Shown: positions 25,638 to 34,453, counted from the stretch's first letter. The stretch is 38,233 bases of DNA from Candidatus Desulfatifera sulfidica (GCA_014381505.1 JACNLK010000054.1:1-38233), one strand, 5' to 3'. Program-made: numbers and translations. Notes: generated from the sequence alone by a model not told the origin.

Positions 25638-26942
25638 TTACTGGGGTGGAAATGAATTACCAAGGAAGGGGTTGAAATAACCAAGACCCAGGTTGGGAAA
25701 TCGTTCTTTCAGTTGTGCTAGCCATGGGCGTATACCCAGCGGTTTTTCAATGGTTTTGAATTGAATACCGTCGAGGTACCATTCCGGATCAATATTCAGG
25801 TTGCGGAGCTGGATTAAGTCTGGCCTGCAGGAGGAGATTAAATCACTCAGTGCCTCAAATTCCTGCGGGGAATCTGTGACTCCCGGTAAAATAAAATAAT
25901 TTAATGAGACAAAGCCGTTGGCCTGTTTCATAATTTTTATTGATTCTTTCACATCGCCAAACGTGTAGTCAGTGGGGCGATGGTAGCGCTGGTAGTATTC
26001 TTCCTGGCAGGAATTGAGGCTGACACGGAGGCTGTCAAGACCAGCTTCAGCCAGACGAGCTATCTTCTTGGGGCGACTTGAGTTGGAGTTCAGATTGATG
26101 GTCCCCTGTTGCGTTTTGCTGCGCATCAACTTGATAGACTCTTCGATGACCTTGGCCTGGAGCAGTGGTTCACCCTCGCACCCCTGACCAAAGCTGACAA
26201 TTGGTCGTTCGGCGGTATTGAGATGTGGAACAGCGATTTCGACGAGTTCCTGGGCGCTGGGGACAAAACGGATTCTATCCTGAGTTGATGGGCAGCATCC
26301 AGAGGGTTGGAGGGAAATGCAACCCAGACACCGCGCATTGCATGTCGGTGATGTGGGCAGGGGCGCTTCCCAGCGACCAAGAAAATAATTTCGCGCAGCG
26401 GGACAGCCGTATGTGAGGCAGCATTTTCCCAGATGCTGGATCAAGCGGTTTCGTTTGAATTTTTCCAGTTTTTTGCGAGTTTTTCTGGTTATCTGTGACT
26501 GGTTGAATCCGCTGTTGTCCTGACGCGGATCCGGATCACTGCGAAAGGCCGTGACCCAGAAGCGGTTGTCATACCAGCCTACAGCAGTGTAAGCAAAAAG
26601 GGGAAGTTGTGGCGCTTCGGGGCCTGGAGTCTGGTAGGCGCTGGTGTAAATTGCAGTATGGGCCGGAGACATGAAGGCGGCAACCGCCTGGACGGACTGC
26701 TCTGGGGTGAAAGGATCACTGTCCAGAAGGAGTGGTTCCCCTGTTTCCGGGTTGCAGCCCACGGGGAGACGGCCCGGCAGGACAAACAGTTCACTCCCCT
26801 CGGGCAGGGGAATGAAGTCTTCACGCTGTGGCTGAACGATATTGCCGGCTGCCATGCCGGCTGCCGTGAGCTCGGGGAAGTCGAGTATTTTGCCGCTCGG
26901 ATCGGCAAAAAGCAGAGCCGGGAGTTTGTCGGGATGATTCAC
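25638..26942 (-). CDS. Radical SAM protein, function unknown
   Basis: A 434-residue radical SAM protein. The cluster motif is C201-x3-C205-x2-C208 (CNARCLGC). FGQGCEGEPLL follows, as in the GGE-type loop, then a standard half-barrel with LNSNSSRP and LDSLRVSLNS. The roughly 195 residues before the motif form an extra N-terminal domain with further cysteines just before it (CC at 174-175, C180) and after it (SGCC), possibly another metal site. I cannot assign a substrate. Its start overlaps the stop of the 141-aa gene by four bases, so the two are probably translated together. Confidence 0.8.
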   Translation of the reverse strand: MNHPDKLPALLFADPSGKILDFPELTAAGMAAGNIVQPQREDFIPLPEGSELFVLPGRLPVGCNPETGEPLLLDSDPFTPEQSVQAVAAFMSPAHTAIYTSAYQTPGPEAPQLPLFAYTAVGWYDNRFWVTAFRSDPDPRQDNSGFNQSQITRKTRKKLEKFKRNRLIQHLGKCCLTYGCPAARNYFLGRWEAPLPTSPTCNARCLGCISLQPSGCCPSTQDRIRFVPSAQELVEIAVPHLNTAERPIVSFGQGCEGEPLLQAKVIEESIKLMRSKTQQGTINLNSNSSRPKKIARLAEAGLDSLRVSLNSCQEEYYQRYHRPTDYTFGDVKESIKIMKQANGFVSLNYFILPGVTDSPQEFEALSDLISSCRPDLIQLRNLNIDPEWYLDGIQFKTIEKPLGIRPWLAQLKERFPNLGLGYFNPFLGNSFPPQ

Positions 26943-27364
26943 CGGGGACGCAGTACCTTGAATACTGAATCAACGGCCAGGTAAATTTCAATATCTTCAC
27001 CATAAATATCGAGGATGGCGTGATGGTTGATTAAGTCTTCAATGATGTACGCTGTAAGGAAAAGTGAAACGATATTGGCATCCTGGACCAGGGTGCGGAT
27101 TGGAGCAACCTTCAACTGAACATCGAATTCTTCGAGGGTGCTGAGTTGATTGAGCTGATTGACAAAGGCTTCGCGCAGTTCAATTACGGAACTGGTTTCG
27201 ACCAGTTCACGATCGATGAGGCGCTGCACGAGTTTGGCGACAAATTCTTCGGCGTTGTCTTTTGCCTTTTTCACCATAAAACGCCTTTCCTGTTCCCGCT
27301 TACGGTCAATGGAACGGATGGTTTTGTCAGTGGTATTATTGGGGTTGATATGCATTTTGGCCAT
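26939..27364 (-). CDS. Protein of unknown function coupled to the radical SAM gene
   Basis: A 141-residue, mostly helical protein. A basic N-terminal part (IRSIDRKREQERRF) is followed by two predicted long helices (residues about 30-75) and a C-terminal hydrophobic helix pair (IVSLFLTAYIIEDLINHH). The start at 27364 (MAKMHI) is preferred to 27427, whose extra 21 residues look like leader. The stop overlaps the radical SAM start, which suggests the two work together. I do not recognise the family. Confidence 0.65.
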   Translation of the reverse strand: MAKMHINPNNTTDKTIRSIDRKREQERRFMVKKAKDNAEEFVAKLVQRLIDRELVETSSVIELREAFVNQLNQLSTLEEFDVQLKVAPIRTLVQDANIVSLFLTAYIIEDLINHHAILDIYGEDIEIYLAVDSVFKVLRPR

Positions 27365-27499
27365 GGGTATTTCCAGGTGGAGTTGTGTCGGGGAAAGGCT
27401 AAGCTGTCGTGTGATTGAAAGATACAAGTTTACCTGAGAAGTTTACTGTATCCATTGCAATCTTCCAATCAAAATCTGGTGGAATTTAATCTGCACAGA

Positions 27500-29692
27500 T
27501 TATTCCTGGTTGCTGTTGTAACTGCTGCCGTGGCCGTGCATGATTTTGACTTGTTCCTCAGGTAGAATAAGTTGATATCGTTCAATATATTCAGTGACCA
27601 TTCTGTGTGTGTTGAATATCGGACCATTCAGAGCCAGATTCATGACGGCCTTGTCGATAAAAATTTCCGGCGCTGGTTTTGTGTAAAAACTTTCCAGGAT
27701 TTCGGGAAGCAGCTGATAAAAGGCCGTTGAGTCTTCTTTGTAGAGCAGGGTCTTTGGATTTTCGCTGAGACAGGACTCGTCCACGGACCCTTCCTGTCCG
27801 AACTTCCAGCCCGTGGCTCCATTATGGTAGCCTTCCATCCACCAGCCATCCATAATTGAAATGTTTGGCACTCCGTTCATGGCGGCTTTCATTCCACTTG
27901 TTCCAGAAGCCTCCAGAGGTCGTTTGGGGCTGTTGAGCCATGCATGAACTCCCGCCACCATAATTTTGGCCAGTTTCATGTCGTAATTGGGGATGAAGAT
28001 CAGGTTGGCCAGTCCCCGGCTTTTGCGATAGAGTTCTTCCTGGCAGTCGAGAATCAATTTGATCAGCGTTTTTCCTGGTTCATCGGCGGGATGAGCCTTT
28101 CCGGCAAAAAGAAAATTCACCGGCCAGTTGTTTTCGGTGAGAATTTCACACAACGTGTCGATATCCTCAAAGATCAGGTCGGCACGTTTGTACGTGGAAA
28201 AGCGGCGGGCAAAGCCAATGGTGAAGGTCTCTGGAGTGAGCTGATTTTGCTTGTCGATCAGCGATGAGTAGTAATTGGGTGGTTCAATCCAGGTTTCATG
28301 GTGTTGATTCCGGTGTTCAAACAACATGTGGTTGACCAGGTTGTAAAGGCGGGCGGTGTCATCCTTCCAGGCCTGATGGAGTTGGTTGCGGAACCTGGGC
28401 TGGTCTTTGATGTGCTCGGCTCTGGAAAAGACTTCCGGTGCCTGACGCCAGTTGCGGAGTTCTTCAAAATTGTCAAAAACCCGGGTGCGGTTGTTGCTGA
28501 TCCAGGTGGTGTGGTGCACGCCATTGGTGATCGCATCGATCTTGTGGGAGAATTGGGGGAACTGCTTACGGGTGACGTCCCGGTGCAGCCTGCTGACACT
28601 ATTGGTCGTCCGGTTGACCTGCATGGCCAGGGTTGTGAAATTATACGTATGTGGATTGTCATCGTCTCGTGCCAACAGGTTGAGCAGGTGCTGGCAGGAC
28701 GCACGGCTGATTCCGGCATACAGACCTTTGTCAAAGCGATCGTGGCCAGCCTTGACCGGAGTATGAATTGTGTAAACCACGTGCTGGGCAACACGGTCGG
28801 CCGCAGTTAAAATCTGCTGGTCAGTGGCCGAAGTCAGAGGTTCGCCATTGAGCTCCTGACGGAGTGCCTGGCTGATCAGTTGCAGGACGACGATGACTCC
28901 GTGCTGTTCGTTCAGATGAAGAGTCTGAGCGGTGAGTCCAAGAGCGTCAAGCAGGGGGATGATCCCCGTGCCGAGCATCCGCCGCTGCACGGCCTTGATA
29001 ATTGTTGATTCGGCGTTGTAGAGTTGTCTGGTCGCTTTTTTGAGCAGTTCCGGTGTCCCGGGGAGATGGAAGTCGAGAAGAAACTCGGGCACAAAAAAGT
29101 CCAGCTGTTGGCTGATTTCCATTTTCATCCAGACTTGGGCTTGAGCTATACTGTCTTGGTTATGTTCGTTGACAAAGGGGACATCGATTGTCAGCGGCTT
29201 CTCGGGCTTGTTTGGGTCTTTGAGCAGGTATAGTCCGTGGGTCTTTTCCGGCTGCCATGTGACCTGCTGAGAGATCTGCCCCAGTTGTGAGTCTACATAC
29301 TGGGAGAAGTAACCGTGCCTGTAGAAAAGACTGATTGCGACAACTGGAATTCGGCAGTCGGCAAAGCTTTTCAGGGTATCACCCGCAAGGACGCCAAGCC
29401 CGCCACTGTAATGAGGGATTTTTCCTGGTCCCTTGTTGAGTTTGTTGATAAACTCAAGGAGTTGCGGGTTGGTGGCTCCGGCTGCAGACAAATCATCAAG
29501 CCGGTCTTTGACTGGATTGTAGACATCCGGGTCAGCTCCGATCTCCATACTGATATAGGCGACTGAGTTGCCGTCTTCATGGGTCAGTTGGCTCCAGACC
29601 TTGTCGAATACGTCTTGTGAAACGCCAAAATAAGTGCCATAGGCATTCCTGCTGACAAGCTCCATGGGATCAATATTCTTTGGGTAATTCAT
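27500..29692 (-). CDS. Alpha-glucan phosphorylase (GT35)
   Basis: PLP-dependent enzyme that releases glucose-1-phosphate from glycogen or other alpha-1,4-glucans. The 730-residue protein has the short bacterial/archaeal form: YISMEIG near 47, HYSGGLGVLAGDTLKS near 94, an FAGKAHPAD block near 540, and the PLP region LEASGTSGMKAAMNG with its lysine near 605. The frame stays open to 29830, but the extra 46 residues have no family match and overlap the candidate promoter, so the Met at 29692 is used. No clear Shine-Dalgarno is seen. No other glycogen gene lies nearby. Confidence 0.92.
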   Translation of the reverse strand: MNYPKNIDPMELVSRNAYGTYFGVSQDVFDKVWSQLTHEDGNSVAYISMEIGADPDVYNPVKDRLDDLSAAGATNPQLLEFINKLNKGPGKIPHYSGGLGVLAGDTLKSFADCRIPVVAISLFYRHGYFSQYVDSQLGQISQQVTWQPEKTHGLYLLKDPNKPEKPLTIDVPFVNEHNQDSIAQAQVWMKMEISQQLDFFVPEFLLDFHLPGTPELLKKATRQLYNAESTIIKAVQRRMLGTGIIPLLDALGLTAQTLHLNEQHGVIVVLQLISQALRQELNGEPLTSATDQQILTAADRVAQHVVYTIHTPVKAGHDRFDKGLYAGISRASCQHLLNLLARDDDNPHTYNFTTLAMQVNRTTNSVSRLHRDVTRKQFPQFSHKIDAITNGVHHTTWISNNRTRVFDNFEELRNWRQAPEVFSRAEHIKDQPRFRNQLHQAWKDDTARLYNLVNHMLFEHRNQHHETWIEPPNYYSSLIDKQNQLTPETFTIGFARRFSTYKRADLIFEDIDTLCEILTENNWPVNFLFAGKAHPADEPGKTLIKLILDCQEELYRKSRGLANLIFIPNYDMKLAKIMVAGVHAWLNSPKRPLEASGTSGMKAAMNGVPNISIMDGWWMEGYHNGATGWKFGQEGSVDESCLSENPKTLLYKEDSTAFYQLLPEILESFYTKPAPEIFIDKAVMNLALNGPIFNTHRMVTEYIERYQLILPEEQVKIMHGHGSSYNSNQE

Positions 29693-29796
29693 AGGCGCCG
29701 GTTTGGAATAAAGGTTGCGGAAAGATATACACCTGTGGTGTTTTTCATTGAGTTCGGTCAGGTCGTGGGATTCTTTTTTATGACTGAGCTTGTGGT

Positions 29797-29826
29797 ATAT
29801 TAGGAAATCAGGATTGGCTTTTACAA
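29797..29826 (-). promoter_or_regulatory. Candidate promoter of the alpha-glucan phosphorylase
   Basis: On the minus strand TTGTAA (plus-strand 29821-29826) and TAATAT (29797-29802) are 18 bases apart. A transcript from here begins after the longer open frame's start codon, which supports the start at 29692. In the same 307-base divergent gap a small GGCC-rich hairpin (about 29932-29950) precedes the Skp-like gene; no clear plus-strand promoter was found. Confidence 0.45.
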
Positions 29827-29999
29827 GCAAAAAAGGTCTGCTTTTGCAAAATAGTGAATAGTATTTGTCATCCGTTCCGTTTGTTTGTATATCTACAAGG
29901 TGCCATATGGAATAATTTTGTTATCTTGAACGGCCCTCTTTGCTGGCCGGATGATTTTTGGGAATCTGAACCTGACAATGAAGAAAAAAGGAGAATTAT

Positions 30000-30533
30000 A
30001 TGATGATTAAACGAATGCTGAGTGTTGGCTTGTTTTGTGCTGTGATGACCTTTACCGTCCCGGTTCTTGATGTTCAGGCTGCTGAAACCAAGATCGGCGT
30101 GATGAATATCCAGCAGGTTCTGCTTGAGTCCACTGCCGGTAAAGCGGCTCGGGACGCCTTTGAAAAGAAGGCTCAGGAATTGCAGGCCATGTTTCAAGTG
30201 GAAGAAGATGAGTTGATGGCCCTGCAGCAGGAAATCGAAAAGAAGAGTTCAGCCTGGAGCCAGGAGACCAAGGATGCAAAGGTTCGTGAATATCAGAAGA
30301 AAGGCCGTGATCTTCAAATCAAGACCGACGATGCCCGGGCTGAGTTGAAACAGCTCCAGGATCGGGAGATTGAGCCTATTCTGAAAAATCTGCAGGTTGT
30401 CGTTGAAGATTATGCCAAGAAAGAAGGATATACCGCAATCCTTGATTCAAAAGCTGGTGTGTTGTTCTTTGATGATAACATTGATCTGAGTGACAAGATG
30501 GTTCAAGAACTCAATAAGCAGACAGAAAAATAG
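30000..30533 (+). CDS. OmpH/Skp-family periplasmic chaperone
   Basis: A 177-residue exported protein. The signal peptide is about residues 3-26, with cleavage after VQA. The mature part follows Skp: KIGVMNIQQVLLES, then two long charged helices with AFEKKAQELQAMFQ and REYQKKGRDLQIKTDDAR forming a coiled-coil tentacle, and a C-terminal strand-helix (YTAILDSKAGVLFFD). Skp holds unfolded outer-membrane proteins in the periplasm. AAGGAG precedes the ATG. It is a single-gene unit with its own terminator and is not next to bamA or lpxD, its frequent neighbours. Confidence 0.9.
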   Translation: MMIKRMLSVGLFCAVMTFTVPVLDVQAAETKIGVMNIQQVLLESTAGKAARDAFEKKAQELQAMFQVEEDELMALQQEIEKKSSAWSQETKDAKVREYQKKGRDLQIKTDDARAELKQLQDREIEPILKNLQVVVEDYAKKEGYTAILDSKAGVLFFDDNIDLSDKMVQELNKQTEK

Positions 30534-30576
30534 CAAGTGTAGGCCGGCTCTGGCCTGTATGGTTTAGTGCAATAGA

Positions 30577-30612
30577 CGATGCCGGAGGGTGTAAGCCCGC
30601 GGCATCGTTTTT
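30577..30612 (+). terminator. Intrinsic terminator after the Skp-like gene
   Basis: CGATGCCG (30577-30584) pairs perfectly with CGGCATCG (30600-30607), with GGG/CCC pairing inside the loop and five T's after it. Confidence 0.9.
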
Positions 30613-30639
30613 GTTTGCACTCCGTTCGGAATATCAGCA

Positions 30640-31470
30640 ATGTTTAAGCAACCCCTTGAATTTGTCAGATTGACCCCCATGAGCAACTGTGGTGAATGCG
30701 GTTATGCTGCGTGTCTGGCTTTTGCTGCGGCCGTGACCAAGGGTGGTGAAAATCCATCGAAATGTCCCTATGTTGATCTGGAGAAACTAGGCGGTGAATT
30801 TGCGTCCAGTGATTCAGGTGAAAAGGGTGGGCTTGACCGGGTGGATCAACTCCTGGAGCAGAAAGATCTGGCTCTGGTTGAGTGTCTTCGGGGGAAGGCA
30901 GCCGCGCTGGATTTCCAGATTGCAGCCGCGCCGTTAGGGTGTTTCTGGCTGGGTCCGGATCGAGATGCTTTAAGTTTTCGTTGTCTTGGGCGCGCAGTGG
31001 TGTTGACCCATGACCGGGTTGAGCTTGACGGGGAACCGGCTGAGGATCCCCGTGATCAGATCCTGCTGTACAACTATGTTCATTTTGGCGGTGGAAGTGG
31101 TGTGCAGGGCGAGTGGGTCGGGATGGAATCCCTGCCCAATTCCATTTCCAAGGTTCGCACGCTGAAGGTTTACTGTGAGGATCGCGTTGGCGCTGGTTTC
31201 AGTGGCCGGGTCGAAGCGCTTCATCGTTGTATCGCAGCCCTTGATGGTGTGGTGGACGAGACCATGACAGAAAGCTGCAGTGCGGCCTTTCAAATCCCTG
31301 TTTTGCCCCATCTCATTATTTTACTGATCTTCTGGGATGCCGAGCCTGATGATGATTTTCCCGCTCGTTGCAAGGTCCTTTTTGACCAAGATGTTTTGGA
31401 TGTACTTGATATTGAATCGCTGGTCTTTGCCGCTGAACGTACGGCCGAGCGTTTATTGGAGCTGATATAG
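30640..31470 (+). CDS. 4Fe-4S domain protein with DUF3786
   Basis: A 276-residue protein. The N-terminal 45 residues form a corrinoid-protein-type 4Fe-4S domain (C17, C20, C25 and C42; NCGECGYAAC). The rest matches the DUF3786 pattern (LLYNYVHFGGG near 143, then FQIPVLPHLIILLIFWDAEPDDDFPA). DUF3786 proteins are mostly found in sulfate reducers, acetogens and similar anaerobes and are often linked to corrinoid or one-carbon chemistry; the exact role is unknown. The ATG at 30640 has only a weak upstream site. The stop is immediately followed by the rfaE1 ATG. Confidence 0.85.
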   Translation: MFKQPLEFVRLTPMSNCGECGYAACLAFAAAVTKGGENPSKCPYVDLEKLGGEFASSDSGEKGGLDRVDQLLEQKDLALVECLRGKAAALDFQIAAAPLGCFWLGPDRDALSFRCLGRAVVLTHDRVELDGEPAEDPRDQILLYNYVHFGGGSGVQGEWVGMESLPNSISKVRTLKVYCEDRVGAGFSGRVEALHRCIAALDGVVDETMTESCSAAFQIPVLPHLIILLIFWDAEPDDDFPARCKVLFDQDVLDVLDIESLVFAAERTAERLLELI

Positions 31471-32475
31471 ATGACAACTCATTTGCACAATACAGCCCGT
31501 AACATGGCTGGAAAAAAAATTCTGGTGATCGGCGATATCATTGTTGATCATTTTATATGGGGCAGTGTGAATCGAATTTCACCTGAGGCCCCGGTCCCTG
31601 TGGTCAATGTCAACCGGGAGGAATTGCTTCTGGGTGGCGGTGCCAATGTCCTGCATAATATCTACGCCCTGGGCGGCGAGGCCCTGTTGTGCGGGATTGT
31701 GGGGGCAGATGAGATGAGTGGGCGTCTGCGGGATCTTCTTGCAGGCCTTGGCACTTCAGATCGCGGACTGATCACTGCCGATCGGCCGACAACGGTCAAG
31801 ACCCGAGTGGTGGCCCAGGGCCAGCAGATGGTCCGTTTTGACCGGGAGCAGACCGGCAGTCCTGAGCCTGCTGTGGTTGAGGCTTTAATTCGCTGTGTTG
31901 AAGAGCAGGTGGTCTCAGCCGATGCGGTGGTCATCTCAGATTATTATAAAGGTGTTATCAGCCAGTCACTGATGGAGAGACTCCTGGTCGCTGTGCACCG
32001 TGTTGAGCAGGAGCGGGGTGTCCAAATCCCGGTGGTGGTTGATCCGAAACCCCAGGCCCCGGAGCGTTTTGCCGGTGCGACTCTGATTACCCCCAATCAG
32101 CTGGAGGCAGAACGACTCACCGGAATGACCATTACCAACGAAGAAGAGCTGGTTCAGGCTGCCCAAATCTTACGTGAGCGCCTCTTATGTGAGGCCGTAC
32201 TGATTACCAGAGGTGAGGCCGGGATGGCCTTGCTTGAAGCCGATGCCGAGATTGTGACTATCCCGACCATGGCCCGTGAAGTGTTTGACGTGACCGGTGC
32301 CGGTGACACGGTGGTTGCCGCTCTGGCTCTGGCCCTGGCCTCAGGGGCTTCACTGGTCGATGCCGCAGCCTTGGCCAATGTGGCTGCCGGGATAGTGGTC
32401 GGTAAAGTTGGCACGGCCACAGTGGGCATCAATGAACTGCAGGCTGAATTAGAGAATGAAGGAGAAAAAAAATAA
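31471..32475 (+). CDS. rfaE1: D-glycero-beta-D-manno-heptose-7-phosphate kinase
   Basis: PfkB/ribokinase-family enzyme that phosphorylates heptose-7-phosphate on the way to ADP-heptose for the LPS inner core. The 334-residue protein corresponds to the kinase half of E. coli HldE only; the nucleotidyltransferase half must be encoded elsewhere. Visible blocks are VIGDIIVDHFIWG near 19, RISPEAPVPVV near 36, LGGGANV near 57, and the catalytic DVTGAGDT (273-280). The start directly abuts the DUF3786 stop; an ATG at 31504 is an alternative. The stop overlaps the yicC ATG (TAATG). Confidence 0.93.
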   Translation: MTTHLHNTARNMAGKKILVIGDIIVDHFIWGSVNRISPEAPVPVVNVNREELLLGGGANVLHNIYALGGEALLCGIVGADEMSGRLRDLLAGLGTSDRGLITADRPTTVKTRVVAQGQQMVRFDREQTGSPEPAVVEALIRCVEEQVVSADAVVISDYYKGVISQSLMERLLVAVHRVEQERGVQIPVVVDPKPQAPERFAGATLITPNQLEAERLTGMTITNEEELVQAAQILRERLLCEAVLITRGEAGMALLEADAEIVTIPTMAREVFDVTGAGDTVVAALALALASGASLVDAAALANVAAGIVVGKVGTATVGINELQAELENEGEKK

Positions 32476-33356
32476 TGAATGTGAAAAGTATGACCGGTTT
32501 TGGCCGCGGCGAGTCCGAAAGTGGCGGCAGGTCCTGGAATGCGGAACTGCGCTGTGTCAATAACCGTCATCTTGATATTCATATCAAGCTCCCTCGGGGC
32601 TATGGAATGCTCGAGGAACGATTACGAAAAAAAATTGCCTCCATGCATCAGCGTGGCCGGGTTGATCTGCTCCTGAGTGTGAGTGGTGATTTCTCAGACC
32701 TGCTGAAGGTTCAGGTGAATAGTCGACTGGCTCGTGGATATCAGGAAGGACTGTTGACTCTGGCAGGTGAACTGGGAATAGATGAGCAACCGAGCCTGCA
32801 AGAGCTTGCGGCCTATCCCGACGTTCTGGTTCTTGAACAGCAGAGCGAAGACGAGGAGGCGGCCTGGCAACTGGTCGGAGACGCCGTGGACATGGCCCTG
32901 GCTGATTGTCTGGAGATGCGTTCTCGTGAAGGTGAGGCCATGGCAGAAGATCTGACGAGTCGCTTAGATAACTTTGATGAAGTGGTCGGCCAGATCGAAG
33001 CGTCCGTTCCAGCTCTTCTCGAGGATCGGCAAAAGGGTTTGGCAGAGCGTCTGGCAAAAATTCTGGACCGGATTCAACTGGACGAGCAGCGTCTGGCCCA
33101 GGAAGTGGCAATCCTGGCCGACAAAACGGATGTCACCGAAGAGATTGTCCGTCTTCGCAGTCACATCGAGCAGTTTCGGGTCTTCCTGAGTGCCGCTGAG
33201 CCCGTTGGTCGCAAACTGGATTTTCTTATTCAGGAGTTTCTGCGGGAAGTGAACACAATGGCCTCTAAGATCAATGATGCGACTATAGCCCATCTTACCG
33301 TTGACCTGAAGGGTGAACTGGAGAAGATGCGTGAGCAGGTACAGAATATCGAATAG
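32475..33356 (+). CDS. yicC: YicC-family endoribonuclease
   Basis: A 293-residue protein. The N-terminal YicC domain starts MTGFGRGE with WNAELRCVNNRHLDI, and the C-terminal DUF1732 block has DKTDVTEEIVRLRSHIEQF, GRKLDFLIQEFLREVNTMASK and a final VDLKGELEKMREQVQNIE. YicC proteins are manganese-dependent endoribonucleases in E. coli and B. subtilis. The residue pattern is complete and nothing is missing. In many genomes yicC precedes gmk; here the accessory island begins right after it, so the usual neighbour is displaced. Confidence 0.93.
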   Translation: MNVKSMTGFGRGESESGGRSWNAELRCVNNRHLDIHIKLPRGYGMLEERLRKKIASMHQRGRVDLLLSVSGDFSDLLKVQVNSRLARGYQEGLLTLAGELGIDEQPSLQELAAYPDVLVLEQQSEDEEAAWQLVGDAVDMALADCLEMRSREGEAMAEDLTSRLDNFDEVVGQIEASVPALLEDRQKGLAERLAKILDRIQLDEQRLAQEVAILADKTDVTEEIVRLRSHIEQFRVFLSAAEPVGRKLDFLIQEFLREVNTMASKINDATIAHLTVDLKGELEKMREQVQNIE

Positions 33357-33360
33357 TGTT

Positions 33361-33441
33361 TCAGGGTGTTTCTTGTTTTTTTAAATATCCAAACTACAAC
33401 AACTTACAGCCACCCAACTTGTTCAGCAAGTTTCACCCTGA
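33361..33441. repeat. Imperfect inverted repeat after yicC
   Basis: TCAGGGTG-n3-CTTG (33361-33375) is the reverse complement of CAAG-n3-CACCCTGA (33427-33441), with a 51-base spacer. It starts five bases after the yicC stop, where the native chromosome gives way to the island. It may be a yicC terminator variant or part of an attachment region. Confidence 0.4.
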
Positions 33442-33463
33442 CGCCCTCTGTTTCGTAAATTTA

Positions 33464-33521
33464 GTGACAGAAATGGTGACAAAAACACCAACATCGTAGA
33501 TTTACCTCTTGCCCTGTCACC
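33464..33521. repeat. GTGACA-type repeats upstream of the integrase remnant
   Basis: GTGACAG (33464-33470) and GGTGACA (33475-33481) are direct copies ten bases apart. CTGTCACC (33514-33521) is the inverted copy of both. They sit just upstream of the integrase start and could be integrase arm-binding or regulatory sites. Confidence 0.4.
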
Positions 33522-33543
33522 ACTTTGTTATATTATTGAATTC

Positions 33544-34309
33544 ATGGCTACTATGAATTCTTAAAAAATCAAATCATTGGTAAAAACTGGCAAACCTGGC
33601 AGGTACGCTGCTGGCAATGGGCTATATTTACGGATAAGTGCAGAGGGCCCCCCCCCACGTGGGTTGTCAGATACACAATTAACAAAAAAACGTCGAGAAC
33701 TCACTCTCGACAAATATCCCACACTGGGCCTTGCTGACGCCCACTCATAAACTCTTCAAGTTAAGCAGGATATTCGCAACAAAATCGACCCAATAGCAGA
33801 GTGGCGTCGAGCTGAAACAGGGGTATTTCAGACCGTCAATGATTTGGCCGAAGACTGGCTTGCAGATTGTGCCAAGCGGTTAAAATATCCCAGGATTTCT
33901 AGACGAGTTTATACCAAAGAAATCCAGCCTCTAATCGGCGACTTATCAATTGACCAGGTAACACCTCGTGATATTCGGGCTATCATCAGCAAAATAGCCA
34001 TAAGTGGCAGGCCGACCATTGCCAACGATGCACTTACCTACAGCAAACAACTTTTCCGGCACGGCATCAAACTCGACTTACTAACGCATAATCCAGCAGA
34101 GCCATTTAATGTGAGCGATGCCGGAGGTGTTGAAAAAAATCGGACTCGGGCGCTGTCGTACAAAGAGCTGAAGTCTGTTTTTGCTTCATTTAAAGAGAAC
34201 ATATCGTAATTCAAGAGAGAGAACTACCTGGCAACAGCGCTGTTGCTATGCTTAGGGATTCGCAAGGGAGAATTGATTGCTGCCAAGTGGGAAGAGTTTG
34301 ATTTCAATG
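33544..34309 (+). pseudogene. Broken P4-type tyrosine integrase
   Basis: Remnant of a site-specific tyrosine recombinase. From about 33565 the frame gives the P4-type N-terminus (TGKPGRYAAGNGLYLRIS, then TWVVRYTINK). A one-base shift in the A run near 33682 is needed to continue (RRELTLDKYPTLGLADAH). A TAA at 33748 then interrupts it, and another TAA stands at 34207. The longest intact piece (33844-34209) is the core-binding domain (VYTKEIQPLIGDLSIDQVTPRDI). After the second stop comes ALLLCLGIRKGELIAAKWEEFDFND, with the first catalytic Arg. The homology ends near 34309; the HxxR and catalytic Tyr are absent. It cannot encode an active recombinase. Confidence 0.85.
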
Positions 34310-34453
34310 ACGGGCCAGGTTCTGACACTTCTATACGATGAAGATGGGCTTGGAGACGTTAAAGAAGAAGACGATGAGAAAAATTGGTACAACGAAGATG
34401 ATACATGGCCTTGGGGACAGCCGACTTTCCATAAGAGCAGGCGGGAAAAGTGA
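34307..34453 (+). CDS. 48-aa acidic ORF, probable 3' remnant of a gene upstream of the helicase
   Basis: The frame from ATG 34307 encodes 48 residues rich in Asp, Glu and Trp (YDEDGLGDVKEEDDEKNWYN, then DDTWPWGQPTFHKSRREK). It begins exactly where integrase homology stops, and its TGA overlaps the helicase GTG (GTGA at 34450-34453). Such coupling is typical of a real operon partner, so I read this as the tail of a larger protein whose 5' part was replaced by the integrase fragment. It may still be translated and so assist helicase translation. No family recognised. Confidence 0.5.
   Translation: MTGQVLTLLYDEDGLGDVKEEDDEKNWYNEDDTWPWGQPTFHKSRREK

Noticed and set aside
29693-29830. A 46-residue extension of the phosphorylase
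   Set aside because: It has no family match, and its start codon would lie upstream of the candidate -35.
33645-33663. C9 run followed by ACGTGGG as a hairpin or terminator
   Set aside because: The CCCACGTGGG palindrome has no U tract and falls inside the integrase coding remnant, so it is more likely a slippage site.
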